From positions 28,983,060 to 29,047,059 of the forward strand of contig OW203768.1 of assembly GCA_934045905.1 (NCBI GenBank): a DNA stretch of 64,000 nt, read 5' to 3'. The stretch is from Leuctra nigra. Its lineage: Eukaryota; Arthropoda; Insecta; Plecoptera; Leuctridae. The position numbers were made by a program, and so were the translations under genes. Below, piece after piece: positions 46,501-58,300 of the stretch; positions within the stretch are counted from its first letter, which is position 1, and every line of letters starts with the position of its first letter. Below the pieces are notes generated by a model. It was not told the DNA's origin. It searched no databases and saw nothing but the letters and a program-made list of their open reading frames with translations.

Positions 46501-49500
46501 CCAAATAACGCCCTGTGGGGCAAGGTTTTTGGGGTATGCCCCCCCTTACCTTATTTGGAGTGAAAACTGTGAAATATTTAAAAACAAAATACACCTCAGA
46601 ACGTCTCAAAATTAATTTTAAAGTGTCAAAAACTAAGAAACTCCCTGCGGGGCAACGTATGGGGCGCCCCCCCCCCCCCCCCCCTCCTTACCGCGTGGCA
46701 AGTTTTGTACCTTCACTTGCCCCCCCCCCACCCCCCTGGAAAAAATCCTACCAGTACACAATCCCCCTATGGACTGACTTCCAATTCGACCACTGCATTT
46801 AGAACACCCGTCTCAACAAACAGAGATTTTTTAAATCTTAGAAATCATGCAATTTGTGAAAAGATTATTCCTGCCTTCAAAATTGTATGCATACTATAAT
46901 TTTATTACTGTTTACTTAATTAGTATTGCATTATCTTTTTATTATTAGGTATTTGAAATTATTGTCACAGCGTGCACACTAGATACATTGTTTCCTAGGA
47001 AAACGCTTTGTGTAAAACGGTTTTTTTTTACGAAGTGAGCCTTCTTATTGCATGCGAAGTAATGTGTGCGTGAACGTTGCTGCTTAGACCTTGAAAATAG
47101 AGGAATACAAGATGCGTCAAAGCCCAAAGTAGCAGTCTTTCTTTAAATTGCATTGATTTTTTTTTATAAATTTTACAAGCGAATAAAGTGTCTATAAAAT
47201 TTCAATTATAAATGTTTGTCCGAATGACCATGCAAGCTTTTAAGTTGATAGGTCAAACGGTTACATTAATAATTAAGCGAGCGTCTCCATTGTGCACTTT
47301 TGGACGCTTTCTCTGTTTTTTTGTTGTGTTTGTTAGTTTGGCCCGACACCACAGGTCACAATTTTTATCCGATCGAGCTAAACTTGTGCACACAATAGGT
47401 ATCATTCTAACTTACTCTTGAATAGTTTTTGAGAGCTGAACTTTGATAGGTTCAAAAATGAAAATATCTCACGATTGGTCGAAAATCAAAACGCTTCGAT
47501 TAAATTCAAATTTTGCATTTTCTCTTAATTTTCCTAATTTCAGCCCAATCGGTCAAGAAAATTTACACTTATTGAAATTTTTAACTGTTTGAAATATATT
47601 GACAGAATTGTGATGGTATCGATTGGGAATTATTCCAATTTATGTAACCCGAGTGAGTGATCTCAGTTTCAGTTTGGATAATCTCAGTTTCAATGAAAAG
47701 CAGGTACTTTTATGTTGATCGAGTGTATCATATTTAAATTTAATTTGGATGTTAGGTATACGTTTTTTGCGTACCAAAATATCGGTTCGAGATGTTGCGC
47801 ATTCAGGTGCTCGATCGTCAACGCGTTATACACCGAGTGTTTTCCTAGTTATAACATAGTGTGTGATAAATTTCAGATTGATCGGTTGAACGGCTCTGCC
47901 GGCAAAAATACAAACACAAACAAAACAAACAAACAAACAAACAAACAAACAAATGAAGGCAGAGAAAGAGCCATAAGAGTACCGTGGTGACCGTGGTGTG
48001 ATTGATTGTGATTTTTTTAGCACTTTGTTTAATGTTCAATTATTATAGACCTATTGGTTTGTAAGCTAATTTTGTCATGAAGAAGATTCTGGTAAATGAA
48101 TCGAAACTTTCGATATGATCATTAAAATATTCCACGGGATGAATATTCCAAAGAAATTAAAAATAACATAACTACGTACCTAGAATAGTTTTCTATCGAT
48201 ATTCCGCAGATGTATTATTCAATTAGGCATTGTTTGTGGCATTTTGATGGAATGTCACCTACAATGAAACTGTGTTGATTTGTGTTGAGCTCGTGAAATT
48301 TGAGTTGTATTGAGTCGTGAAATAATAAAAACTTATTTCTAAAAAGATAAAAGCTTGTCATTATTCAATCATCCTCCAGCTAGCAATAGCTACCTACAAT
48401 ACTTTTCATACATTTTTGCATTATTCAAAAGTGATATCAAGACATTATAATGAAATACGATATAATACGAGTATACGATGACTTTTACTCGAGCTTTTAC
48501 TTAATTTACCTCTAACCTCGTTTATTTTAGATTGATTGTTATTCATTGCAATTATTTGCATCACTTTAATTAATATTTTTAAAGATTCAAATCTTCAATT
48601 AGTGTAAAATAATATGGTATTCAATTTGTACGTGTGGTGGAAGTCTTGTTTTTATTTGCGTATTTCACGATGTTGGTGAATGACCGTGAACCACATTATG
48701 TTTGTTATCTGGAATTGTCTCGTCTTACGTTTCGTTGTGGAATGCGTAAACATGCGCTGAACAATAGACCCACATAGAACACTGCGACCAATAAGAGAGG
48801 AGTCTGGCTAGTGGGTGTGAATGTTATATTTCTAATCTGTAACGGATATAGCTGTTAAGTCAACTACAGTGTCGCCATCTAGCTCGGAAGCGGACAATTT
48901 ATCATCGAATGAATCACGTTAACAAACCAAAATATTAAAAATATTCCAAGTGATAACCCAAAGTTTGTCTTTTATCTAATCATGATTAAAATTTCAAATA
49001 ATTTCGTCCAAATAATTTTGTCTCCAATCGTATCCAAAAAAGTGCCTGAAACAAGCGCAAAATCGCTCGCGCTTGCACCACCTTAATTACAAACATGAAA
49101 TATTGAAAGTAGGTATATATACATGTCGGATGTATGTAGATAAACAAAATATTAGTAGGTAGGTATTCTGGGATGAATAATCATCAAGGAAATGTTATTC
49201 AAAGTCTGAATCAAACAAGTACATTTTCAAACTCACGGAAACGTCCCAATGGACCTCTGACGTCAAAAGGCAGTTATAAAAACAAAACAATGTTAAATCA
49301 TGATGGCTCTGCTCGCAAATAACATTGCTGTCTCGTCATCAGGAATTCTCACTCAGTTTTTCCTGCCAAATGCTAGTTGACATTTTAAATGGGAGTTATC
49401 ATCAATGAAAACGTCAGACAACAAAAGAAAATCAATGTTTCTATTATGTTTTGTTTGTGCAAACTGAATTGGGAGTCATTTATTTATTTATTGCTGTCTT

Positions 49501-52500
49501 TCTTGTCATGGTGAAATTGAAGTGCATGAAATTGCTTGTCGATGGCCAGAGTATACTTACTTCACTATGTAGTACGTAAGTTGAATCATCCCCGCATCTG
49601 GTGGCAAGTCCTTGAAGTTATGTCCATGCTGAAAACAAACAAAATATACAATGAATGACAAATTACTAATTAGTAATGACTATTAGACACTAAAAGTACC
49701 TAGAGAATGCGCTGATATCAGTAATATGGCCGCTCACGCGAGTATGCAGTCCCAGTGCGAGTGCGTAACTACATACAAGTCACTTACATGTAAATCGTAA
49801 TGAGTTCAGTAGAAGTTATAATTACATCGCGAAATAACAGAAATTGATGCTTACCTCAGTGTCAACAATCAAATACAATCGGCATATTTCATTACAGCAC
49901 ACATTCATTCAAATTCTTGTGAAAATGAGTTGTCTATTCACCAAAAGCAGCATTTGACAGATTGCAATTGTTTGAGCGAGGCGTGAAGAAAAATGTGTGT
50001 TCAGAAAACCGTGAGAAAAACAATTGCAACTGTCAAATGGTGATTTTTGGTAAATAGACATCTCGTTTTCACAAGAATTTGAATGAATGTGTGCTGTAAT
50101 GAATTATGCCGATTGTATTTGATTGTTGATACTAATGTATTCATCAATTTCTGTTATTTCGCGATGTAATTATAACTTTTACTGAACTCGTTAAACGATT
50201 GACATATAAGTGACTTGCCTGAACGCGCCCTGTGCGCATGAGCAGAACTACTCGTTGGAGGAGATGTTAATTTTTTCCGGTAGGTGGCGTTTTGCAGCTT
50301 TTAGTGTCGAATTAGTCGCCGTTATTGGCAAGAGAACACATTGCAGTTTCCATTGTCAATGATTCAATAGGCATTCATTCATTGTATGAGAGTTAAGCTC
50401 ATCACTTTCTTGTCGGCACTGAGTTGCAAACCGTGTATCCAACCCGCGGCTGCAAACCATGGTTGGCCGCGCATGTGCAGACTGAATTTGGTCAGCTCGC
50501 GAGTTGGTTTGAAGAACAGTTCTCTATTTTGAAGGTTCCACCAATTTTTTGTGGTACCACATGACGTAAACTGACCAATGGTGAGTGACTGGAAACTGAA
50601 ATGGTGCTTTCTACGCTACTCAGAGTGTCAATTGTGAACCAACCAACATAAACTCAAACCGTTGCGTGTGATAAGTTTTGCCTCTTTAGTCTTTAGTTTT
50701 TGCAACCAGTGTTTCTAGCCACAAGTTGTAACCCAGTGTGATATCCACCTCACATTGTTGCAATGTTGATGTTGAAATGTGGCAAACATGTCACATAACA
50801 TGGCTACGAAGGCTCATTGTTGGACTTTTCAAATGAGCCGAATGTGTCCTCCAGAAAAGTAATAGGCACACTTGTTCTTTCAATTGTTTTATCATTCAAA
50901 CATAAAATATGCCGTAGCCACACGATCGCATAGGGCAAAAGCCCACGCTACTGAACATTACTTAATTTTGTGAAAATTTTCAGATCCAACAGAAGTATTA
51001 ATGTTGTGTAATTGTTCTTTGTCCTCCAAGCACATGTGCTAGTGTGCAATGTCCTTGCCCCCAGCCTGACTTTGTTTAAAAACTTACTTATACCAATCTT
51101 GTTTTAGTTTCATTCCTCTTGACTTGAATTTCTTAATTAGTTTCTAAACCTTGCTTTAGATTGGATTGGTACCACCTTTAAAAAATTTTTACATTTACTT
51201 ACACAAATTGCCTGACAGAATAACTGATAAAAGACAGTTGAAATGTTGTTTGAACATAGCCGCAACTAACACAAGTTCCTCTAAGACTCACCCGCAGTTT
51301 TGTCTGCACGAGTTGCAGCGGATACGTGACGATGGTCGCCACCGCTTTGGCCGCTGCTCCGACTAGGAAGTAGGTCCCGGCCCCGAGGGTCTTGGGGTCG
51401 TAGGTCGCCACGAGACGCCGCTTGATGGCTTCGTAGGTCATGAACTGGATGGCGGGGTTGGCCACGAGGAAGAGGGAGGGCAGAGTCCCGCTCCACAGCT
51501 TCGCGATGCCGTCTTTGCGAGCGATGTAAGCCAGGCCCTCTGTCAAAGACAAACAGGATTATTAGACTAGATGCTGCGCTCGGGATGAGCAAGATTGAGT
51601 TTTGATTTTAAGAATGATCAGAGATTTTAAATAGATTTTATTTGAGGTTGAGTTAAGTAAGTGAGAAGTTAAATTTCAATACACTTCTGGAAAATCAATC
51701 AAGTTTCATATTTAATTGACCAAATATCATAATCTTTGATTTATCTTGTACGTTCTCTTCGTAATGCTCTCTTTGATTTAACTTTTCTAACAGCACATGC
51801 TACAATTGAAATAGATAAGAAACTGATAGGTAACAGTTTAATTTCGTTGCATTTTATCATCTTTTTGCATGCAAAGATAGATTTTTCAGCTAGGTATATA
51901 AATAAACCATTTCATTTGAATTATTTTGAGATTTTTAACCTAGCTGTGGCAGAGATTTTATAATACAAAAATCAACTATGATAGATGCTACAAAAATTAA
52001 TTCTCGCATAGTTCGAGGAGGAAAAAATCTAACAAGCATTTCTCCAGAATTTCTAAAATAATACCTAGCAGTAACTTGATCATTAGAATGAATTCCAAAT
52101 CAAGATTACGTGGCTAGCATGTGTGGTGACAGTTTGCCTACTTATTAATATTGAGCCATGAGCTTATGTTGACAATAATAATAAAATATTATAATTAAAA
52201 AGTACATAAGTACAAGGAAGTTAATCATACAAATGAAACGATGTCAATAAAAACTTTTATTACGATTGTAATTCTACTTCAAGGCTACCACTTTCTAATT
52301 ACATCATAGCATGTGTAGGTATGAATAAGTGTTGTAAGTTGTAACATACAATTACTATTAGATATTAAATGCACATGGATATTAAGAGTTCTGCGGTATG
52401 AAACTTGCACAGGACAATAAATATGGAAACAACACTTTTAAAATTAAATGCATCCAATTTCAAGTGGAATCTTTTGTGCTTTAGAATTAAGCATTGAGAA

Positions 52501-54685
52501 TGGTATAGACTTGAATTGTTTAAGGAAAAAATTGATTTTATACTGTTAAAAATTGTTAGTAAGTTAGTAGTATAGTTACCTCGTAGATAATTAGTAATAC
52601 ATAGTTAGATTTGATAAGAGTTAAATGTGGATTTTCTGAAATCATTAAGAGTAGCTGATTGAAGATTGATATTAATTGAGATTGATATGATAATAATATT
52701 GATGGGTAAATGTGGCAAGCCCTTGAAACCTTCCCACACTATACAACAAAGAATTTCTCATAACTTTGCTCCTACTATGTGGGCAGCATTAGTCAGGCAC
52801 AAAAACGCTCCGTTTCTCGTCCGTCTCTCACACGGAACGTTTTTGTTCCCGACAAATGCTGACCACATAGTAGGAGCAAAGTTATGACAGTAAGCGATGA
52901 ATATGTAGATAAGAGTTCAATAGGTACATGTCATGCCTTTCTTGCTTTTTCGATATTCATAACCGTTTGCCAAATATGGCAATATATATTTCGTATTTCC
53001 CTCTAAAACCGCTCCAAAACGACTTTTGTCGGGAAAAAATATATGACCGGCCTTAACTCCATGTGGGCTAGTGTACCGCATGAGATTATGATGGGAATGT
53101 GTCAAGATGCGGTGCAAAGTAGTTACCGATCAGTCCGTTGTACGGGACGGGCGCGTGCGTGGGCGAGTGACTGGCTTGCCCTTGAGATTGGATCCCCTTC
53201 ATCTTCAAGCGCGTGTTCACGACCCAGAGAGGTGTGGTGGTCAGCACGTTGATGATTCCTGAAACACCACGCCGTCAGAGATCAAATATTCCATTCATGC
53301 ACGAGATAATAGATATATGCTGAACACAAAATGTGTCGGTAAAACTATTTACTGAAATACACGAAAGAAATATGCATTTAAGTCTTTGCTAGGTACCTAC
53401 CTACGTAAATTTATTTTCATCAGTCAATTACATTTTCTAAAGTACCTAGGTACCTAGTAGGTAGGTACCTACCTAGTACTACAATTCTGGGTGCCGAATG
53501 ATTTTGTCCCTCTAATCTTTAGAGCTAATGACCCACACACACTAAGTTATATTATAGTGTTTCTGGAGCCGTACACAATACTTCAGGGATTATAGCAGAT
53601 CATAAATAAGTATAGCGTCTCGTAACAACAAAATATAGATGCCGGTCCTACTCGCACCAACACCGAATACCGAAATCTGCACGAACGTCGGTGCAAATAG
53701 CAGCGGTTCCATAAGTCGCCATCGACTATTCGCAATATGAACAATGTAGTATGTAAGTAGTACCTGCAATTGACGCTAGTGTAAGATCCTTCACAGCACT
53801 CTGCTCTGATGATTTGTCTTTCATTGCTTTCAAGCCATGGAACGTGTAGAAGTAGACGAAGTTTGAGCAACACAAACTCTCGAGGACAGGGATGATACCA
53901 CGATACAACGTAGGGCTGGAAATCAACAAATGTACAGGTAACTTGATGAATAAGATTGAAGTGTTCCTCCAGAATGTTTAGATCATCCTCGATGGCTCTT
54001 AGGAGAGATATAAATTTCATAGTTCGTTTAAGAGTGTTAAATTTGACAGCATTTCACGTTATCAAGGTAAGCTGGTATACTGAAGGTACCTAGACCTACT
54101 GTCCTTCAAAATCAGATAGGTATGTACCTACCAGATTCAGATTTGATCACACTTTAATGATAATGATGATGGTCAAGTGCACTTGAAATGTATCAAGTCC
54201 TATGTCAAGCAATCAATGTTGAAAGTTTGTAGAAAAAACTTACAATCCTTCCTCCGCAATGAGATCTTTCAAGACAAGAAATGTATTCTTCGCTTCTCTA
54301 TTTTCATCCACTATTGAAAAAGGAAAACGCACGCCATTAGAATAATATGCACTGCAACGAAAATGATATTCATTTAATCAAATGCTTATACTTATCGAGA
54401 TAAAATGGTAAATGTGTTCAGTGCAGAACTTACGTTGAAGCCTGGATCGTACTGTGTCCAGAGGAAAGAACGTTCCCATGGCCACAACGCTGCCCTGCAA
54501 GTTAAAATCCATGGCATTAGGATACAGCTTCGAAGTTAACATTTCCTCCTAGGTTGCTACCTACCTACTAGTAAGACAACAAAATATACGACAACTAAAA
54601 GTGTAAGTACACTTACCGTTGCGCCTGCGACTGCATGAGCCAAAGTTTGGTATGTGAACAAATCTTTGTAATTATTGCCTGCCAT
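43504..54685 (-). CDS. SLC25A17: Peroxisomal membrane carrier PMP34 (SLC25A17), complete, eight exons
   Basis: Exons: 54685-54617, 54494-54434, 54310-54244, 53915-53764, 53258-53127, 51539-51292, 49628-49561 and 43663-43504 (TAG). All introns are GT-AG, phases agree, and the coding length is 957 bp (318 aa), close to the roughly 307 aa of human PMP34. The three mitochondrial-carrier signatures are visible: FFPLDTVRSRLQ (exon 2), TTPLWVVNTRLK (exon 5) and TYPLQLVQTKLR (exon 6). Further PMP34 hallmarks are LCCSNFVYFYTFHGLKA (exon 4), SLFLVANPAIQFMTYE (exon 6) and GLFKGMESKILQTIMTAALMF (exon 8). The family exchanges CoA, FAD and NAD-type cofactors across the peroxisomal membrane with six transmembrane helices. 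The start is the ATG of MAGNNYKDLF. Intron 7 is 5.9 kb and heavily invaded by mobile elements. It lies 0.7 kb downstream of RRM2 on the same strand. Confidence 0.95.
43759..44092. mobile_element. Palindromic MITE in PMP34 intron 7
   Basis: gagttttttaatcgattttt...gaattcagaacagttcaatg is mirrored by cattgaactgttctgaattc...aaaaatcgattaaaaaactc. Arms about 110-130 bp, starting about 95 bp upstream of exon 8. Confidence 0.85.
44135..44465 (-). mobile_element. Family A MITE, copy 4, left half
   Basis: Begins agcgctcggccgttttagc and continues with the family blocks until aaaaatcaactaattat. The rest of the element resumes 4.45 kb away at 48919, same orientation, so the intervening DNA was inserted into it. 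It lies in PMP34 intron 7. Confidence 0.7.
45831..46796. mobile_element. hAT MITE with near-perfect 8-bp duplication, in PMP34 intron 7
   Basis: Starts cagtggtcgaattgg, ends ccaattcgaccactg; flanks catttagg (45823-45830) and catttaga (46797-46804). It includes a degenerate tandem repeat at about 46327-46684 with gccctgcggggcaaggttt and an 18-C run at 46667-46684. Confidence 0.85.
46327..46684 (+). repeat. Degenerate tandem repeat inside the hAT MITE
   Basis: Three copies of a 120-145 bp unit: tcaaaattgatttcaaagtg, ccctgcggggcaagg, ttggagtgaaaactg. A similar ccctgcggggca block occurs at 30470 in another hAT-like element. Confidence 0.7.
46995..47850. repeat. Inverted-repeat element, family B
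   Basis: tcctaggaaaacgctttgtg at the left and cgagtgttttcctagtt at the right are inverted; related stretches occur at 1275-1330 and 11840-12250 (cacgcgttgatgagcg-type). It is followed by an AAAC microsatellite (47916-47953). Confidence 0.5.
48919..49082 (-). mobile_element. Family A MITE, copy 4, right half
   Basis: Starts aacaaaccaaaatattaaaa, matching the part of copy 2 that directly follows the sequence at which the left half stops. It ends aaaatcgctcgcgcttgcaccacc. Together the halves make one element of about 0.5 kb. Confidence 0.7.
49776..50217. mobile_element. 442-bp palindromic element in PMP34 intron 6
   Basis: caagtcacttacatgtaaat at the left is mirrored by ataagtgacttg at the right; arms of about 200 bp (for example catttcattacagcacacat / atgtgtgctgtaatgaatt). 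Confidence 0.85.
50414..50746. mobile_element. Second copy of the TA-flanked MITE (intron 6 of PMP34)
   Basis: cactgagttgcaaaccgtgt ... tggttggccgcgcatgtgc ... caattgtgaaccaaccaaca ... cacaagttgtaacccagtgt matches 1535-2306 without its nested hAT. Confidence 0.75.
52758..52887. mobile_element. 130-bp palindrome in PMP34 intron 5
   Basis: tcataactttgctcctacta is mirrored by tagtaggagcaaagttatga, with ggcacaaaaacgctccgt/acggaacgtttttgttcc near the centre. Confidence 0.85.
53390..53480. repeat. GTAGGTACCTAC-type simple repeat
   Basis: Interleaved taggtacctacc blocks, themselves palindromic; similar clusters at 54550-54570 and 55960-56070. Such strings are common in some insect genomes. Confidence 0.7.
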
Positions 54686-54836
54686 ATTTGTACGCAATTG
54701 AGGCAATTTGTTAGTTTAAAGAGCTCAACTCTCAGTCTGGCTCAGATTTGAAATATCTGCTACTTGTTGAAAGATAGGTTATCTTCCCAGATAAGTCACT
54801 ACAGAGTGTAGGTAGATACGTCCGTTACCTTATCTG

Positions 54837-54844
54837 TTATATAA
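54837..54844 (-). promoter_or_regulatory. Possible TATA box of PMP34
   Basis: The minus strand reads TTATATAA here, about 150 bases upstream of the PMP34 ATG at 54685. Position and orientation suit a core promoter in the short gap after RRM2. No initiator was confirmed, and such AT-rich motifs arise by chance in this DNA. Confidence 0.2.
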
Positions 54845-55078
54845 CGTACTAGCGACTTATCTCTCATTTGCATAGATCAGCCATACCTACTCGGTTTTTT
54901 ATTTATATACATGATTAGCACTTTGGTTCAAGCCTGTTTATTCAACTGCACTTGAAATATTTGTTTATCATTCCCACCATTTTTAACGAGTGGACCAAGG
55001 TTGAAGGTTAGGTCAGGTATACCAACAGCACACGAAAAATAATGCAGCAGCAAATTTATGAATCCTAAAATATTCACT

Positions 55079-55084
55079 TTTATT
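55079..55084 (-). terminator. Possible polyadenylation signal of RRM2
   Basis: AATAAA on the minus strand about 310 bases after the RRM2 stop and before the PMP34 promoter region. Distance and placement are reasonable. Confidence 0.35.
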
Positions 55085-55395
55085 GATGAATTACAAGAGT
55101 TCATTAATTACAAATAGTTATATATCTGTACAGATCTGTACGGAAACACGAATTTCCAGTTTATAAATATGGGCTAAAAGTAAAATGTAAAGCATGCATA
55201 ATACCGCCATATATTAAAATCTACGAAAGTGATTAAATTTTCTAAATTTGAACACTTCAAAGAAATTATTAAGTATGTCAATTGTCAATAATACAAATGA
55301 GATTAATTCAGTACATGAAGCATGTTACTCGAGCCTCTTTTACAAAAGATAAAATCAACTGAATCTCATTACAGTAGGACGCTCTACATTTGCGA

Positions 55396-58300
55396 TTAGA
55401 AATCTGCTTCCAACGTGAATACATTGTCTTCCTTATTCGACATCACACCGCACTTCTGGTATTCTCCGACCTTCTTCTCAAAGAAATTGGTCTTGCCTTC
55501 GAGTGAGATTGTTTCCATGAAGTCGAAGGGATTCTCAACTTTGTAGATCTGTAAAATAAGAACCATTAGAATGTGCTCGATCATGCAACAATTTTTTGTA
55601 CTCTATAATACACAATGTATTCATGGGGTCAAATGTCATTCATTGCAGTCATCACATTGGGAAATTAGAATGTTGTGAAACACGAAACAATAAGGTTACA
55701 ATAAATTAGTGGGTCTTTGAATAATAATAAAGAATGATGATGCAGGGAATGAACCTCTTCACCCTTCACTCTTCACTAAACAGTACCTAATGCCAACTGA
55801 AATGAGTGAATGATTTTAAGAATTCAGTTCCTAAATGGCAACTTGTAAACACATATTTTTTATTTGTACCTACTCTTTAAGTGAAGGAAATATTTTAATG
55901 ACTCCATGAAATTATAAATTAGTATGTAACTAACTACTAGGTGTAGTATAGGGTAGGTACTGTACAGAAATCGGAAAATACCGAGGTAGTAATGTAAATA
56001 CAGATTTTTCGATGAACTTGGGTACCTACCTACTTTGCAGTACCTACTGCATAGTAGGTACCTACCTACCCAAAGTTAAATTACTATGCCGGATAAACAA
56101 AATTTTGGAATAAGGTACATATCTATAAATCAATTTTTTTTATAAAAATAAAAAAAATCTGATTTCATAAAAATTGATAAAAATTGAAAATTAAATTGAT
56201 AATTTTTTTTTATTGTGCAGTAACATGGACATTGTCCAACAAAGAAGCAGGAAATGTCCAGGCAGCCGAGAAGAAATTCCTCAGAAGCATCGCTGGAGTA
56301 TCGAAGATGAAGAAGCAAAAGTACTGATATCTAAGGAAAAAGCTGGGTGTTGAGAGCCTCAACTATAAGATAGGAAGAGATAGACTGCGCTGGTATGGTC
56401 ATCTTAGAAGAATGGATCCCAAGAGGATACCAAAGAGGGAATTTGAAAGAGCGAGAGAGCAGGAAAGCAGAAGGGGCAGACCAAGAGCAAAGTGGGAGGA
56501 CCAGGTGAAGTGGGATGTAGAGGAAAGAGGTGAGGAGTGGGGAACAGTGACTGCAGAAAGATTGTGGGAGGACAGAGAGAGGAGGAGAGACATGGTGGAG
56601 AGGCAGCAACCAGAAGACGAAGAGGAGGAGGAGGAAGAAGAAGAGTGTGATGTGTCAGGACCGGCCACCCGACATCACTGAAGCGAAGGCCCAAGATTGA
56701 CGGTGGAATTCCACCCCCCAACCCGACATTGTGTTGGAAATGGGTGAAAGATATTTATTATTATATCAAATCAAACACTAAAATTCCTACATTTTAGGAG
56801 GAGAATGAAATATTTTTGAAACATTGAAATCCATCCTTCCAGTTCCATAGCCTCACTACAGTGAAATTGCTCGTTGAGCTCTGTCTGTAAATCGATAAAG
56901 TAGTCCCAGTGACCTGCCACTTTCAAATTGTTGAAAAAATGCAGACATAAAGAAGTTGATTTAAATCAAAGATACCTACCCTGTTTTGGATTAAATTGAT
57001 TCAACTGATTCATCATTTTGTAGTATCTGATTGGCTGTAGGAGGTACTGCGCCTACCATGGTTGTAACGGGTAACGGGGAATCAGGGTTCCATTCCGGAA
57101 GGTACTGCCAATTTACCTAGCTAGTCCAATATTTAGTTAATCCGGCATAGCTTAACTTTTCGAGATTAGGATTGCCAGTTAAACTTAAACGTTATGGAAT
57201 TGGGCACAACATAAGATATCTTGACCGCTCACCTTGGGGCAGCCCAGTTCGCTGAGCAAACGGTCGGCGACGAACTCGATGTACTGCCTCATGAGGGCGC
57301 AGTTCATGCCGATGAGCGCCACGGGCAAAGCGTCAGTTAGGAACTCTTGTTCGATCATCACGGCATCGCGGATGATCGCGGTCACCTCCTCCACGGTCGG
57401 CTTCTGGACCAAGTGCTTGAACATCAGGCAGGCAAAGTCGCAGTGCAGACCCTGCGAACAGACCAGACATGCGATGCGTTTTATGTGGGAAAACATTTGT
57501 GACATGTCACAAGTTATCAGGATCATAAATACGTATGATCCACAGGGAATAGGGATATTACCTACATACTATTATTTATTAATTTTATTATTGCCTCTCC
57601 ACTTTGTCCCCATTTTCAAATGAAACTGAAAGTGCATTAGCCTAGGTACCTATAATAATTGAGTGCTTATCAACACTCTAACTGCAGAAATATTTAACTG
57701 CTCAGCTCAGGATATCTTCCAGATTCCCCACTTCATTTGTGCCTAAATAACAATAATTTGACAAAATATAGACAAACAATTAGTAGGGTTTGTTTTTCAG
57801 TGAATGTCAATTCACTGAAATTTGATTTTTATTTCAAATTTTGAATTTGATTTATGATTTTTATTTAGAGTTTCAACACAAAAAACAGCACATTTACCCT
57901 TGAGTATAGACCCCTAGCTAGAGGGGTTACGTGGTAAAGCGGTCACGAGACAGGAAAATTAGTTCCTACCACGACTACTTGGGATCGCTAGCATCGCCAT
58001 GGTCGGTAAAGGTGTTCAGTTATCAGCGCGCCAAGCGACCGTGGTAAACACTACTTGCAGGCGACAGCCGGGTCTCACTGTATCCACCCTTCCGAAGCCC
58101 TCAGGCTATTCCCTCGCAGCCCACGCCGCTACCCTCATCCGCTACTAATGACTATTTCCGGGCTATCTTATCTCTCAATCTCAGCCAGTGCGGCGCCGAG
58201 TCGTTTACCTGCGCTGCCCCACACTCGCAAATATTTCCCAAATGAATATTCTGAACTGATGTCAATTTTGCATTGGATTGAAAGATGTAACACGCATTTT

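Larger units (their letters stand above)
44466..48918. mobile_element. 4.45-kb composite insertion inside family A copy 4
   Basis: Defined by the interruption of the MITE. It contains a hAT MITE (45831-46796), an inverted-repeat element (46995-47850), an AAAC microsatellite and otherwise anonymous AT-rich DNA. I see no terminal repeats at its own edges, so the insertion mechanism is unknown. Confidence 0.45.

Noticed and set aside
47826..48039. Phe/Cys/Leu-rich minus-strand ORFs
   Set aside because: Products of the AAAC microsatellite at 47916-47953.
53583..54020. 145-codon minus-strand ORF
   Set aside because: Alternate frame of PMP34 exon 4 and flanking introns; the carrier motif is in the other frame.
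56399..56721. Ser- and Pro-rich minus-strand ORFs
   Set aside because: Antisense of the Glu/Arg-rich LINE C-terminal fragment.
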